64,000 nucleotides of DNA from Actinomycetes bacterium. Its GTDB lineage: Bacteria; Actinomycetota; Acidimicrobiia; Acidimicrobiales; JABEUL01. Below are positions 37,031-47,372 of the stretch, one piece after another. The notes below the pieces were generated by a model that had not been told where the DNA came from, searched no databases, and saw only the letters and a program-made list of their open reading frames with translations. The position numbers and the translations under genes were made by a program. The DNA lies in NCBI GenBank assembly GCA_021790815.1, contig JAJYFT010000003.1, positions 1-64,000 of the forward strand, given 5' to 3'. The first letter of the stretch is position 1. Each line of letters opens with the position of its first letter.

Positions 37031-38209
37031 CTACACTACAATTCTTTGCACACGTTGGCCAATTCGAGTAAGAACTTCGTAATGTATTGTACCAATCTCA
37101 TCTGCAATATCTTGTGCATCTATTTTGCAGTCTTTTGACCTCCCGATTAGTATTACGTCATCATCTGGTCTAACATTCAATCCAGTTACGTCCACCATCA
37201 GGTGGTCCATTGTTACTACTCCAGTAATTTTGCAAGGATTATTATTAATTATTACAAAGTAACTACTGCCGTTTCTGCCTAGTGATCTCGGAATTCCATC
37301 CGCATATCCAATTGGGATTGTTGCAATTTCCATATCTCTATCTGCAATAAACTGATGGCCATACGATATTCCTTCTCCATGCTTGACCATGGAAACCTTT
37401 CTAACTTTTGCTTTTAACTCGAGTACTGGTTTCAAACATCCATAACTGTTATTACCCGCAAAAGTAACTTGTTCTTTAACTACTTGTGACGGATAATATC
37501 CATAAACGCCAATTCCAGATCTTGCCATGTCAAAATGTGCCTCTTTAAACATCATCAGACCAGCTGTGTTTGCAATATGTAATTTAACTGAATTACGATC
37601 CTTAAATTTAAGCAGTTTAACAAAGTTCTTAAAGCGATTAATTTGTAAACTATTAGCAGCATTGTTTCTCTCATCTGCACAAGCAAGGTGTGACCAAACG
37701 CCTTTTAATTTAAATCGTTGTTCAGCTTCCACTTGCTTTACCAATTGAAATGCTGTTTCCTCTTCCGCCCCTGATCTATGCATACCGGTTTCAACTTTAA
37801 TATGGATTGGAATTACCTCTGTCTCCACCATTAAATCGTTTTTAATAAGTTCACCAAAAGCTACGGCACAATCCCTTAACTTGTTCATGCCTACCGTTGA
37901 AGTAATCGTTGGAGTAAGTCCGTGTCTTACAGCTTCTACAAGGCTTTCTGGGTCCGGTTCGGAGAGGAGTAGAATTTCCGCTTGAATTCCACTATCACGA
38001 AGTTCAATACCTTCAGAAACGGTCGCTACACCCAGAGTTTTCACCCCACAATCTTGAGCAACACTCGCAATGTTAATGGCCCCATGGCCATACGCGTCCG
38101 CTTTAACTACTAAACAAATCTCACAATTGACAGCAAATCTTCTAAGAACCTCAATGTTACTAATTACATTTTTACGATTTATTTCAGCATACGCTCGACT
38201 AAAGTTCAC
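37031..38209 (-). CDS. alr: Alanine racemase
   Basis: Makes D-alanine for peptidoglycan. The PLP-lysine is K36 in VVKADAYGHGA. The C-terminal beta domain carries the catalytic tyrosine in ISYGHQF (near residue 277). At 392 residues the length is normal. The GTG start lies inside the 3' end of nnr, overlapping by 11 bp, so the two are coupled. The genome's D-Ala-D-Ala ligase is not in the window. Confidence 0.95.
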   Translation of the reverse strand: MNFSRAYAEINRKNVISNIEVLRRFAVNCEICLVVKADAYGHGAINIASVAQDCGVKTLGVATVSEGIELRDSGIQAEILLLSEPDPESLVEAVRHGLTPTITSTVGMNKLRDCAVAFGELIKNDLMVETEVIPIHIKVETGMHRSGAEEETAFQLVKQVEAEQRFKLKGVWSHLACADERNNAANSLQINRFKNFVKLLKFKDRNSVKLHIANTAGLMMFKEAHFDMARSGIGVYGYYPSQVVKEQVTFAGNNSYGCLKPVLELKAKVRKVSMVKHGEGISYGHQFIADRDMEIATIPIGYADGIPRSLGRNGSSYFVIINNNPCKITGVVTMDHLMVDVTGLNVRPDDDVILIGRSKDCKIDAQDIADEIGTIHYEVLTRIGQRVQRIVV

Positions 38210-39653
38210 GCTTATCCTCGTAACCGCCTGCGAACTCTCTCATTAAACTCACAAATGCACCAGGTATTAGCGTAACTAGATCGCTTGCAATTAAACCTTC
38301 TGAATCAAATAGTCGACTTAAATACCCATGAAACTGTGCTGACAGGGCAACGGTTTCGATTACGGTCAAAGGATTCGGTGATGCAAACTGATGCGCTAAA
38401 AACCCACATATGAGGCCAAATAGTACATCACCACTGCCTGCTGTTGCTAACCGAGAAGTACCAGATTGAACAAAAACTGCTCTCTTAAACCTTTCTGGAT
38501 TATCCAAGTAGTGTTTTGAATCCACAACGGTTGTAGTTGCACCCTTTAGAAGAATGGTTGAGCTGAGTCTTTCTGATTCGTGCAACAAAGAGTTAAAAAT
38601 GTCTAATGCATTATTTTCTTCTATGAACTTCTTAAACTCCCCTAGATGTGGTGTTAAGACAGTTTCTCTGTTTAGTTCTCTTCTTCTCTCTAATATTGCT
38701 AACGCATTTGGGAATTTCTCTACCACTGCTAAAGCATCTGCGTCGACGATTACAGGAACCTCAACTTCATCAATTACTTCTAATGCCTTTCTCAGTGTCT
38801 CCTGATCTAAACCAATACCAGGTCCAATCCCTACAACACAACATCTTTCACTTTCACTTATTGCTAATTCAGACCAGTTACCTTCTCCGGGCAGTGAAAC
38901 AACCTCACCCATATCTACTGGCGATCCATTCGGTGAAATATGTCTTACCATCCCTGCACCACTTCTAAGAGCAGCGGAACAAGAAAGCTTTGCCGATCCG
39001 TCCATGCCACGAGAACCTGCAATTATTAAGCAGGCACTCTTCCATTTATGATGGTCCCTGTCGAGAGGCTTAAAAAGTCTTAAGGTATCACGATCTTCAG
39101 CAAGTAAATACTCGCTCTCACCAATTTCTAAACCAATGTCATAAGTTCTAATTTTTCCGGCATAACTCGGTCCATCACCAATTAATTGTCCAACTTTCAT
39201 TGCCTGGAAAGTTAGTGTTTCGTCTGCCCTAACAGCATGTGAGTACGCATTACCTGTTTCACCATCAAGCCCTGAAGGAATATCAACTGCCAAAATTGGT
39301 ACTTTACTTTGAACGCTTGGTGAAACGTATTCCCGTTTTAGCCCCGTCCCAAAAGCCGCGTCTACAACTAAATCGCAGTCAAATTCTCCAAAACCACTTA
39401 CTTGATCAAGACTTAAAACCGTAACCTTGCAGCCTCTTTTTTTTAAATGATAAGCTGCAACTTTACCGTCTTCACCGTTGTTTCCTGGACCAGCCACAAT
39501 AATTACTTTTTTCCCATAACAAGATCCTAGGATTTTGATCGAAGCTTGAGCTACTCCAAATCCTGCACGATCGATAAGAACTTTTAGTGGGGCATTTTTA
39601 GCGAACTCTTCATCCATACTTTTCGCATGGCTTACCGAAATTACCTTTTGCAT
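38199..39653 (-). CDS. nnr: Bifunctional NAD(P)HX epimerase/dehydratase
   Basis: Repairs hydrated NAD(P)H. The N-terminal epimerase (NnrE, about 1-190) contains VAGPGNNGEDGKVAA and VDIPSGLDGETG. The C-terminal ADP-dependent dehydratase (NnrD, about 205-484) has IIAGSRGMDGSAKLSCSAAL, VVDADAL-like VIVDADALAV and ATAGSGDVLFG with the catalytic Asp. The two domains are fused as in many bacteria. It overlaps acpS at its start and alr at its end, so the three are co-expressed. Confidence 0.95.
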   Translation of the reverse strand: MQKVISVSHAKSMDEEFAKNAPLKVLIDRAGFGVAQASIKILGSCYGKKVIIVAGPGNNGEDGKVAAYHLKKRGCKVTVLSLDQVSGFGEFDCDLVVDAAFGTGLKREYVSPSVQSKVPILAVDIPSGLDGETGNAYSHAVRADETLTFQAMKVGQLIGDGPSYAGKIRTYDIGLEIGESEYLLAEDRDTLRLFKPLDRDHHKWKSACLIIAGSRGMDGSAKLSCSAALRSGAGMVRHISPNGSPVDMGEVVSLPGEGNWSELAISESERCCVVGIGPGIGLDQETLRKALEVIDEVEVPVIVDADALAVVEKFPNALAILERRRELNRETVLTPHLGEFKKFIEENNALDIFNSLLHESERLSSTILLKGATTTVVDSKHYLDNPERFKRAVFVQSGTSRLATAGSGDVLFGLICGFLAHQFASPNPLTVIETVALSAQFHGYLSRLFDSEGLIASDLVTLIPGAFVSLMREFAGGYEDKREL

Positions 39654-40018
39654 ATAGCAACCATTGCAACTGCTAACGTGTCGGTGTGAGATATTGACAG
39701 GTCAATATTTATTCCAAACAAACTTTCGAATTTATCTTTAGCTCTTCCATTCAAAACTACGTAAGGCTTGCCGTTAGAGTTTTTTAATATCTCCACCTCC
39801 TGAAAGTCTACCCCTCCGAGACCAAGAGACATTGCCTTCCACGTAGCCTCTTTCGCAGCAAATCTAGACGCAAACTTTAAAGATGGATTTGCAACCCTTC
39901 CAACTAGATTAATTTCTTTCTCACTAAATAGACGGCTTATTAGTCGAGGATGCCTTTCCACCGACCTTTGAAATCTTGCTATTTCAATTATGTCAACTCC
40001 AACTGAAACTTTTGTCAT
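39641..40018 (-). CDS. acpS: Holo-[acyl-carrier-protein] synthase
   Basis: Transfers phosphopantetheine from CoA to acyl carrier proteins. The N-terminal VGVDIIEIARF has the metal-binding Asp, and ASRFAAKEATWKAMS the catalytic Glu and Lys. The 125-residue length is normal. The gene overlaps nnr by 13 bp and follows glmS by 17 bp. Confidence 0.95.
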   Translation of the reverse strand: MTKVSVGVDIIEIARFQRSVERHPRLISRLFSEKEINLVGRVANPSLKFASRFAAKEATWKAMSLGLGGVDFQEVEILKNSNGKPYVVLNGRAKDKFESLFGINIDLSISHTDTLAVAMVAICKR

Positions 40019-40035
40019 AATGCAAATTCTCTTAC

Positions 40036-41856
40036 CTACTCTACAGTCACTGTCTTTGCTAAATTCCTTGGCCTATCAACATCATTGCCATTGATCTGTG
40101 CCAACTCATAAGCTAGAAACTGCATAGGGATTATATCGATGATTGGGTGAAAGAGTTCGTGCGTAACAGGCACTTTAAAACAGTACTTAGTAAACTCTTC
40201 AGACGCGACAACAGCGATTAAAGCTCCTCTAGCTTTTACTTCTTCTAAATTACTCTTTACCTTATCTAAAAGTCTATTCTTAGTCGCAATTCCAATTGCA
40301 ACTACCTTGTCATCTACTAACGCTATGGGTCCGTGCTTAAGTTCTCCTGCGGCATAACCCTCAGCGTGCAAATAAGATATCTCTTTGAGCTTGAGAGCTG
40401 CTTCTAAAGCAGTCGGATACCCAACATGTCTACCTAAAAAGAAAAAATCTTTAGAGTAAGAAATTTCTCTTGAAATCTCTCTGTATGTCGTCTCACTCTT
40501 GAGTGTCTCATCTATTAGAAGAGGAACTGACGAAAGTTCATCAAAAAGCTTGTCAACTTCGCTAGGGTAAAGTGTTCCCCTCAATTCAGCTAATGCTAAT
40601 GCTAGAATTTCTAACGCAGTAATTTGAGAAACATATGTTTTAGTAGCCGCAACCCCAACTTCAGGTCCAGCTCTTGTATAAAGAACTGTGTCAGCTTCCC
40701 GGCTAAGGGAAGAGTCCACTACATTTGAAATCGCAACTACGGTCGACTTCCATCTCTTAGCTTCTTTAATAGCTTGAAGTGTATCTATTGTCTCACCAGA
40801 TTGGCTTACACCAACAACCAAAGTTCGTGAATCTAATATTGGATCTCTGTACCTAAACTCACTTGCAATATCAATTTCGACTTGGAGCCGAGTCCAGTGC
40901 TCTATAGCGTACTTAGCAACCATTGCTGCGTGAAAACTACTTCCACATGCTACTAAAAATATCTTTTCAATATCTCTTAGCTCTTGAGCACTTAGGCGCA
41001 TTTCGTCAAAGACTAGAGTGGAAAGTTGTCCCTTTTTCCCTCTTAGGGTATCTGCGACAGCGGAGGGTTGTTCGTGGATCTCTTTGAGCATGAAAGTTTC
41101 ATATCCGCCTTTTTCAGCTGCGTTCAGGTCCCAATTTACTTCCGTCCTTAAAATATCTGTTATTTCACCATTCGCACTAACGACATTAATTTCTTGATCT
41201 TTGATATCAATACACTGGCCATCAAAGACAAGGTAAAACTCCGACACTTTGCCTAGAAGTGCCGGAATATCAGACGCAACAGCAATGAAGTCATCGGCAA
41301 CTCCAATTATTAACGGTGAGATATTTTTTGCGACGGCTAATTCGTTGGGAAACTTTGAGCCAACTAATCCAATTGCATAAGTTCCATGAAGTTGTGAAAC
41401 GACTTTTGAAAGTATTTCACCAAGATTTTTACCGGCTTCTACAGACTCTTCAGCTAGGTGGGCTATGACTTCAGAGTCAGTATTTGAAGTAAACTCGTGA
41501 CCTCGCTTTAGAAGTTCTTCTTTTAACTCGAAATGGTTCTCTATTATGCCATTGTGGACAATTGCAAATTCATTATTGCAATCAAAAAGAGGATGTGCGT
41601 TTTCAATTGAGGGTTTGCCATGTGTTGCCCATCTTGTGTGACCGATTCCTAGCGTAGCCTTACAATCTTTAAGAATTACATCAGTCGCTAATCTACTTAA
41701 TGAGTCAGTTCCATTTGACTCTCTAAAACGAATTAACTCATTTTCACAAAGAACAACGCCTGCAGAATCATACCCACGATACTCGAGTCTGCTTAATCCA
41801 TCAATAATCAGACTAGCTACCGGTTCTTTTCCAACCACAGCAATGATGCCGCACAT
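40036..41856 (-). CDS. glmS: Glucosamine-6-phosphate synthase
   Basis: Makes glucosamine-6-phosphate from fructose-6-phosphate and glutamine for cell-wall precursors. The N-terminal Cys2 (CGIIAV) is the glutaminase nucleophile. Two SIS sugar-isomerase domains follow, with VACGSSFHAAMVA and GRHVGYPTALEAALKLKE. The C-terminus DRPRNLAKTVTVE is standard. Length 606 residues. With glmM just upstream it supplies two consecutive steps of UDP-GlcNAc synthesis. Confidence 0.97.
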   Translation of the reverse strand: MCGIIAVVGKEPVASLIIDGLSRLEYRGYDSAGVVLCENELIRFRESNGTDSLSRLATDVILKDCKATLGIGHTRWATHGKPSIENAHPLFDCNNEFAIVHNGIIENHFELKEELLKRGHEFTSNTDSEVIAHLAEESVEAGKNLGEILSKVVSQLHGTYAIGLVGSKFPNELAVAKNISPLIIGVADDFIAVASDIPALLGKVSEFYLVFDGQCIDIKDQEINVVSANGEITDILRTEVNWDLNAAEKGGYETFMLKEIHEQPSAVADTLRGKKGQLSTLVFDEMRLSAQELRDIEKIFLVACGSSFHAAMVAKYAIEHWTRLQVEIDIASEFRYRDPILDSRTLVVGVSQSGETIDTLQAIKEAKRWKSTVVAISNVVDSSLSREADTVLYTRAGPEVGVAATKTYVSQITALEILALALAELRGTLYPSEVDKLFDELSSVPLLIDETLKSETTYREISREISYSKDFFFLGRHVGYPTALEAALKLKEISYLHAEGYAAGELKHGPIALVDDKVVAIGIATKNRLLDKVKSNLEEVKARGALIAVVASEEFTKYCFKVPVTHELFHPIIDIIPMQFLAYELAQINGNDVDRPRNLAKTVTVE

Positions 41857-41859
41857 ATT

Positions 41860-43206
41860 CTAAAGCCTAATACTATTTTCTATGATGTGTTCCAACTCTG
41901 AAGCTACACTGTTTGCAATTTGATTAGCTCTGTCTTGTGTTGTCATCTCGACCATAACTCTTACTAACGGTTCAGTCCCACTTTGCCTTACAAATACTCG
42001 ACCAGAGTTATTAATTGAGCTTTCTATATCGTGCAGAAATGACTTAAACTCGTTAGAGGATAAAAATTTACCTATAGATTCCCTGCTAACACCACTATGC
42101 CTTACATTCACCAGGGTTTGCGGATATTTCTCCATTGAATTTAGACGAAGTTCGTAAAGATATTTTTCCGATCTCTTCATTAAATCCAACATTAAGACTG
42201 CCGTTAAAATTCCATCGCCTGTTGAAGTAATATCACGTCTTATTATGTGGCCTGATTGCTCACCTCCGAGTGAAAGGTTATCTTTGATTAGAGCTTCAGA
42301 AACAAATTTGTCTCCAACTTCTGTTGTAACAACATCAATGCCTTTGTTTTTCATTGCTTCATAGAAACCAAAATTACTCATTACCGTAACGACAACAGTA
42401 TTTTTCTGAAGAGTCCTTCTGTCTCTCATGTCCTCAGCGAACATAGCAACAATATAATCTCCGTCAATCTCATTAAGATTCTCGTCAATTGCAATCATCC
42501 TATCCGCATCTCCATCAAATGCGATGCCTACGTATCCTGGACGTTTCTTAACTGCATCAACAAGACTTACTAAATTAGTCGCACCACATTGATCATTTAT
42601 AGATACCCCATCATCAGAGTCGTTAATTACAAAAACTTCGGCCCCTAAAGATTCAAATATTGGCAAAGCAAATTTTGCAGATGCTCCATTTGCACAGTCA
42701 ATGACAGTCTTAACCCCACTTAAAGAGTCCGTTACGGAATTTCTAATTTGATCCCGCCAGTAGAGAAGTTCGGATTGAGCTTGAGCAACTCGACCAATTC
42801 TTGAAGTTTTGTGTTTAGGAATTGCCTTTTCTATGTAGTTCTCTATCTCAATCTCCACACTCCGAGAAAGCTTAAAACCATCATTTCCGACTAACTTAAT
42901 ACCATTGTCTAAATAGGGATTGTGAGAAGCCGAGATAACTGCACAGTTAAGTCCCAAATTCTTCGCTACGCTCATCACAGCTGGTGTTGGCGCAATTCCA
43001 AGATCGAGTACGTCAACTCCGCTACTGTTTAATCCATCTGCTAGTGACTTCATAAGCGACGAACCAGATATTCGTGAATCCCTACCAACTACTATAGAAT
43101 CAATGTTGAGCACGTACGCTACGGCCTCACCAAGCAAACGCATAAACTCATTAGTTAGCTCAATGTCAGCAACTCCACGGATCCCGTCGGTGCCAAATTT
43201 TAACAA
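41860..43206 (-). CDS. glmM: Phosphoglucosamine mutase
   Basis: Interconverts glucosamine-6- and -1-phosphate. The phosphoserine S94 lies in VISASHNPYLDNGIK. The metal loop FDGDADRM is near residues 229-236, and the sugar/phosphate-binding loop RQSGTEPLVRV is near the C-terminus. Length 448 residues. It follows rpsI by four bases and precedes glmS by three, so all are in one transcription unit. Confidence 0.97.
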   Translation of the reverse strand: MLKFGTDGIRGVADIELTNEFMRLLGEAVAYVLNIDSIVVGRDSRISGSSLMKSLADGLNSSGVDVLDLGIAPTPAVMSVAKNLGLNCAVISASHNPYLDNGIKLVGNDGFKLSRSVEIEIENYIEKAIPKHKTSRIGRVAQAQSELLYWRDQIRNSVTDSLSGVKTVIDCANGASAKFALPIFESLGAEVFVINDSDDGVSINDQCGATNLVSLVDAVKKRPGYVGIAFDGDADRMIAIDENLNEIDGDYIVAMFAEDMRDRRTLQKNTVVVTVMSNFGFYEAMKNKGIDVVTTEVGDKFVSEALIKDNLSLGGEQSGHIIRRDITSTGDGILTAVLMLDLMKRSEKYLYELRLNSMEKYPQTLVNVRHSGVSRESIGKFLSSNEFKSFLHDIESSINNSGRVFVRQSGTEPLVRVMVEMTTQDRANQIANSVASELEHIIENSIRL

Positions 43207-43210
43207 ATGA

Positions 43211-43603
43211 CTATCTCTTTGAATACTGAGGAGCTTTTCGTGCTTTCTTTAGTCCGTACTTCTTAGACTCTTTCTCTCTGGCATCTCTAGTCAAAAAACC
43301 AGAACGTTTGAGGTCTGGCCTCTTTTCAGGTATTACCTCAATTATTGCTCTAGCTATTCCAAGTTTTAATGCTCCGGCTTGACCGGATAGTCCGCCACCA
43401 CAGATAGTTGCATCAACGTCATAGGTATCATGTATCTTTGCTATCACTAGAGGCTGGGTAACCAACACTTGGTGCACTTTAGATGGAAAGTACTCGTTTA
43501 GAGGTCTTTTGTTGATGGTAATTATTCCAGACCCAGAGCGAATCCTTACTCTTGCGATAGCTGACTTACGTCGACCTGTTGATTGTGTTAAAGGTTGTGA
43601 CAT
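43211..43603 (-). CDS. rpsI: 30S ribosomal protein S9
   Basis: S9, whose C-terminal tail reaches the P-site tRNA. The basic end [14 protein letters not shown] is intact. The start [14 protein letters not shown] is typical. Length 130 residues. It forms the usual rplM-rpsI pair, nine bases after rplM. Confidence 0.98.
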   Translation of the reverse strand: MSQPLTQSTGRRKSAIARVRIRSGSGIITINKRPLNEYFPSKVHQVLVTQPLVIAKIHDTYDVDATICGGGLSGQAGALKLGIARAIIEVIPEKRPDLKRSGFLTRDAREKESKKYGLKKARKAPQYSKR

Positions 43604-43612
43604 TTCTAACTC

Positions 43613-44062
43613 CTATGATGCCCTTTTTGCTGAAGGCAGTTCCAACTTTATAGGTGTTTGGGCCTGATGAGGATGGCTGTCGCTCGCATACACGTGAAGT
43701 TTTTTTAACATTTGCCGACCTAAACTTGTTTTTGGCAACATACCTCGAACAGTAATTTTCAATAGTTCCTCTGGTCTCTTCTCGAGTAGATCAGCATAAC
43801 TCTCTTTTCTCAAACCTCCAGGATACCCAGAGTGACGATAAGCAAAAGTATTGTCTGCTTTTCTTGCAGTCATTACAAGTTTTGACGCATTGACCACTAT
43901 TACATTATCACCAGTATCGAGATGCGGCGCATAGCCTGGCCTGTGCTTGCCCATCAAAACTGTTGCAATTTCACTTGCAAGGCGACCTAATACCATGCCA
44001 TCTGCATCCACTAAGTGCCACTCTCTTTTGATTTCTTTACCTTTTGGGGAAAACGTAGTCAA
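43613..44062 (-). CDS. rplM: 50S ribosomal protein L13
   Basis: L13, an early 50S assembly protein. The segments REWHLVDADGMVLGRLAS, MGKHRPGYAPHLDTGDNVIV and RGMLPKTSLGRQMLKKLHVY are standard. Length 149 residues. The gap of 68 bp after truA shows no hairpin, so truA, rplM and rpsI are likely cotranscribed. Confidence 0.98.
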   Translation of the reverse strand: MTTFSPKGKEIKREWHLVDADGMVLGRLASEIATVLMGKHRPGYAPHLDTGDNVIVVNASKLVMTARKADNTFAYRHSGYPGGLRKESYADLLEKRPEELLKITVRGMLPKTSLGRQMLKKLHVYASDSHPHQAQTPIKLELPSAKRAS

Positions 44063-44130
44063 AGATTCTCCATTTCCTAGACTTTTATTGCCACTAAAAC
44101 ATTCCGTTAAGCTTATTTTCTTGTATTAAT

Positions 44131-44937
44131 TTAAGCAAGCCATTTTAGGGGCGACGTAATATTATAGCGCACTTTATGAAGATACAATCCATCTGGAGGT
44201 GCGATATGCTTTATTGCGCTTCTGTCTTCTTGACTTTGGGCTTTCTTAAGTACTGAGGCAGGTATCTTACTCAATCCAACTTCAACGAGTGTCCCAATAA
44301 TAGACCTAACCATTTGGTGACAAAAAGAACTAGCTGTCAAAGTAAACTCAAGAATATCGTTTGCATTTCTGACAAGGGATACATCGTAAACTCGTCTTAC
44401 AAGAGAAACTTCTTTATCTTTTGGTTTGCGACAAAAGCTTGCAAAACTATGCTCCCCAATTAAGCTGTCACAAGCAAGATTCATCACTTTTAGATCAAGT
44501 TCTTGGCCAATATGCCAAACATAACCTTGTTCCCAAGGAAACCTGTCAAAACTCTCTCGAATGTAGTACTTATATGTTCGGCTAACCGCACTATAGCGAG
44601 CATGAAATTCATTGGGAACTTGATCGATTTCTTTTATAAATATATGTGGAAAAACTATGGAGTTCAAACTCTTTTTAATCTTCGTAAAATCAATCTCATC
44701 CAAGCTAAATCTTAAGCCATCTTTTGGACATTCGATATGGACAACCTGGCCAAATGCATGAACACCTGCATCAGTTCTGCCTGCACAAAATATTTCGAAC
44801 TCTTGACCAAACACCTTTGAGTAAGCACTTCTTAATTCAGATGCGACAGTAGAAAGGTTAGGTTGATACTGAAAACCATGGAAACTCCTACCATCATAGG
44901 CAAGGAGTGAAGCGATTTTTACAATGCCTTCAGGCAA
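44131..44937 (-). CDS. truA: tRNA pseudouridine(38-40) synthase TruA
   Basis: Makes pseudouridine in the anticodon arm of tRNAs. The catalytic aspartate D56 is in CAGRTDAGVHAFGQVVH, and the YDGRSFHGFQYQP N-terminus and SSFCHQMVRSIIGTLVEVG segment confirm the family. The length is 268 residues. It follows rplQ by 19 bp, the usual actinobacterial order. Confidence 0.96.
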   Translation of the reverse strand: MPEGIVKIASLLAYDGRSFHGFQYQPNLSTVASELRSAYSKVFGQEFEIFCAGRTDAGVHAFGQVVHIECPKDGLRFSLDEIDFTKIKKSLNSIVFPHIFIKEIDQVPNEFHARYSAVSRTYKYYIRESFDRFPWEQGYVWHIGQELDLKVMNLACDSLIGEHSFASFCRKPKDKEVSLVRRVYDVSLVRNANDILEFTLTASSFCHQMVRSIIGTLVEVGLSKIPASVLKKAQSQEDRSAIKHIAPPDGLYLHKVRYNITSPLKWLA

Positions 44938-44956
44938 AGCTTACAGCGTCTTGAAA

Positions 44957-45310
44957 TCAGACTAGCTCTATACGAGCCATTGGTGCATTGTCTCCCTGTC
45001 TTGGACCCAACTTAAGAATTCTGGTGTAACCGCCATTTCTCTCAGTGTATCTGGGGCCAATTTCGTTGAAGAGTTTATACGCCATATCCTTATCACGAAT
45101 AAGTGCAACGACTCTTCGGTGATCCGCAACTTCACCTCTTTTTGCAGCAGTTATTACTTTTTCAGCAACAGGTCGCAAAGCTTTTGCTTTTGCTTCTGTA
45201 GTGACAATCGCCTCTGCTGCAATCAGTGACGCAACGAGGTTGCCCATCATTGCTTTAGCATGAGCTGCGTCACCACCAAATCTTGCACCTTTTTTTGGCT
45301 TACCACGCAT
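44957..45310 (-). CDS. rplQ: 50S ribosomal protein L17
   Basis: L17, near the polypeptide exit tunnel. [19 protein letters not shown] and [22 protein letters not shown] are the core motifs. Length 117 residues. It directly follows rpoA with no gap, so the two are probably translated in tandem. Confidence 0.97.
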   Translation of the reverse strand: MRGKPKKGARFGGDAAHAKAMMGNLVASLIAAEAIVTTEAKAKALRPVAEKVITAAKRGEVADHRRVVALIRDKDMAYKLFNEIGPRYTERNGGYTRILKLGPRQGDNAPMARIELV

Positions 45311-46255
45311 TTATATCCCCTGAAACCCTCTGAGCGTAAGACCACGCTCATCTAGCTTAACAATTACTTCATCAAGTGACTTTTGCCCAAAGTTGGTTAG
45401 GGTTAGCAACTCTTCAACACTTCGCTGTAGAAGTTCACCGATGGTATTAATCTGAGCTCTCTTAAGACAGTTGCGAGGTCTTTCAGTAAGATCAAGATCT
45501 TCAATCGGAAGGTCCAGATCAGGTGAAGATGAGTTACTTGACGATACTTCCCCTAATTCAAGCCCTATTGGCTGATCACTAAGACTTGCAATCAGTCCCA
45601 CAAGATTCTTCAACGTTTCGCCCGCTGAGGCAAGTGCCTCACGTGGCGTAATCGAACCATCGGTCTCAACATCTAAGATTAGCTTGTCGTAGTTTGTTGC
45701 CATTTCAACCCTAGTCGTCTCCACAGAAAGAGCTACTCGTCTAACAGGTGAGAAAATAGCATCTACTGGTATTACACCAATAGTATTCGAACGGCTTGTT
45801 CTGTCTGCAGATAGATAACCACGTCCCTGTTCGACAGTAAGATCCATTGCAACTCGACCTTTTTCGTTTACGGTTGCTATTACAAGATCACCGTTGAGTA
45901 TTTCAACATCGCTAGATAGTTGGATGTCGCGAGCAAGGACCTGAGCGGGTCCACGCACGTCAAGTCTTAGTGTAACTGGCTCTTCTGAATAGCACTGCAG
46001 CACAATATCCTTGATATTTAAAATTATGTCAGCCACATCTTCTTTTATCCCAGGTAACGATGTAAACTCATGAAGAGCGTCATCAAACCTTACCTGTGTA
46101 ATTGCAGCACCTGGTATTGAAGACAATAACGTTCTTCTTAGCGAGTTGCCTATCGTGTGACCAAAACCAGGCTCAAGAGGGCTAACAACAAACTTTTGTC
46201 TATTGCCAACTTCATCGTCCAATGCCTCTACAGTTGGCCTTTGTATAATTAACAT
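45311..46255 (-). CDS. rpoA: DNA-directed RNA polymerase alpha subunit
   Basis: Alpha starts RNA polymerase assembly. The N-terminal domain (1-230) has the motif LEPGFGHTIGNSLRRTLLSS. After an acidic, serine-rich linker (about 232-250), the C-terminal domain shows RPRNCLKRAQINTIGELLQ and FGQKSLDEVIVKLDERGL, which contact activators and UP elements. Length 314 residues. A 68-bp gap separates it from rpsD. Confidence 0.98.
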   Translation of the reverse strand: MLIIQRPTVEALDDEVGNRQKFVVSPLEPGFGHTIGNSLRRTLLSSIPGAAITQVRFDDALHEFTSLPGIKEDVADIILNIKDIVLQCYSEEPVTLRLDVRGPAQVLARDIQLSSDVEILNGDLVIATVNEKGRVAMDLTVEQGRGYLSADRTSRSNTIGVIPVDAIFSPVRRVALSVETTRVEMATNYDKLILDVETDGSITPREALASAGETLKNLVGLIASLSDQPIGLELGEVSSSNSSSPDLDLPIEDLDLTERPRNCLKRAQINTIGELLQRSVEELLTLTNFGQKSLDEVIVKLDERGLTLRGFQGI

Positions 46256-46323
46256 TTATTCTCCTTAGTCCCTTTCTTCGGCTAACTTTTAAATCTCTTT
46301 TGTTTAGACAATCTTCAATAAAA

Positions 46324-46950
46324 CTACTTCGAGTAAAGTTCGACTATTAGTTGCTCACGAATTGGAGCGTCGACGTGTTCTCTCAAAGGAAGATTTAATA
46401 CAGTTATAGAAGTTTTATCTTCAGACCTTTCTAACCATGCAGGTACAGCTCGATCAATTGTGTCAAAATTATGCCGAATAACAATAAATGATTTTGCCAC
46501 CTCTGAAAGGCTTATGACGTCCCCAACCTTTACCCTATAACTAGGTATGGTAACTTTTTTTCCATTGACTAAAACATGACCGTGTCTAACGAACTGTCTT
46601 GACTGACTCCTACTTGAACCCCACACCGCCCTAAAAGCCACGTTGTCCAATCTCGTTTCTAAAATTCTTAAAAGTGTCTCACCCGTGATACCTGATAGAC
46701 GGTTAGCCTCTTCATAACAATTAGCAAACTGAGTTTCTAAAATTCCATATATTCGGCGTGCCTTCTGCTTTTCTCTCAGCTGACCTAAGTACTCACTTCC
46801 CTGACGTGACCTATCCCTACCATGTTCACCCGGTGGGTATGGCCTTCTCGTAACTGGACACTTTGGTGTATCACACTTGGGTCCCTTTAGAAAGAGTTGA
46901 ACTTTTTCACGTCGGCACAATCTGCAAACCGGACCAGTATATCTTGCCAT
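46324..46950 (-). CDS. rpsD: 30S ribosomal protein S4
   Basis: S4, a primary 16S binder. It keeps the zinc ligands C9, C12, C26 and C31 (CRLC and CDTPKC), so it is the C+ form. The S4 RNA-binding domain spans about 95-155 (LDNVAFRAVWGSSRSQSRQ). Length 208 residues. It directly follows rpsK. Confidence 0.98.
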   Translation of the reverse strand: MARYTGPVCRLCRREKVQLFLKGPKCDTPKCPVTRRPYPPGEHGRDRSRQGSEYLGQLREKQKARRIYGILETQFANCYEEANRLSGITGETLLRILETRLDNVAFRAVWGSSRSQSRQFVRHGHVLVNGKKVTIPSYRVKVGDVISLSEVAKSFIVIRHNFDTIDRAVPAWLERSEDKTSITVLNLPLREHVDAPIREQLIVELYSK

Positions 46951-47355
46951 TTAAACTCTCCTCCTCTTCTTGGGACGACAGCCGTTGTGAGGCATTGGAG
47001 TAACATCTTTTGTCGATACAACTTCAATACCGGCTGCTACTAAGGATCTAATAGCTGTCTCACGTCCAGACCCTGGCCCTCTAACCAAAACATCAACACG
47101 CTGAACTCCATGCTCCATAGCTCGCTTAGCACACGCTTCAGCCGCCATTTGCGCAGCAAACGGAGTTGACTTTCTCGAACCTTTAAATCCAACGTTGCCC
47201 GCCGACGACCAAGCCAGAACGTTTCCATCTGTATCAGAAATTGAAACAATCGTATTGTTGAACGAACTTTTTATGTGCGCAACTCCATAAGCAACATGCT
47301 TCTTCTCGCGCTTCTTTGCCTTCCTGCCACCCTGCTGTTTCGCTGGTTTCGCCAT
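46951..47355 (-). CDS. rpsK: 30S ribosomal protein S11
   Basis: S11, on the platform next to S18 and the mRNA path. [19 protein letters not shown] and [17 protein letters not shown] are hallmark motifs, and the C-terminus [13 protein letters not shown] is usual. Length 134 residues with a lysine-rich N-terminus. It lies 17 bp after rpsM. Confidence 0.98.
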   Translation of the reverse strand: MAKPAKQQGGRKAKKREKKHVAYGVAHIKSSFNNTIVSISDTDGNVLAWSSAGNVGFKGSRKSTPFAAQMAAEACAKRAMEHGVQRVDVLVRGPGSGRETAIRSLVAAGIEVVSTKDVTPMPHNGCRPKKRRRV

Positions 47356-47372
47356 CTAACTAATTACCATTT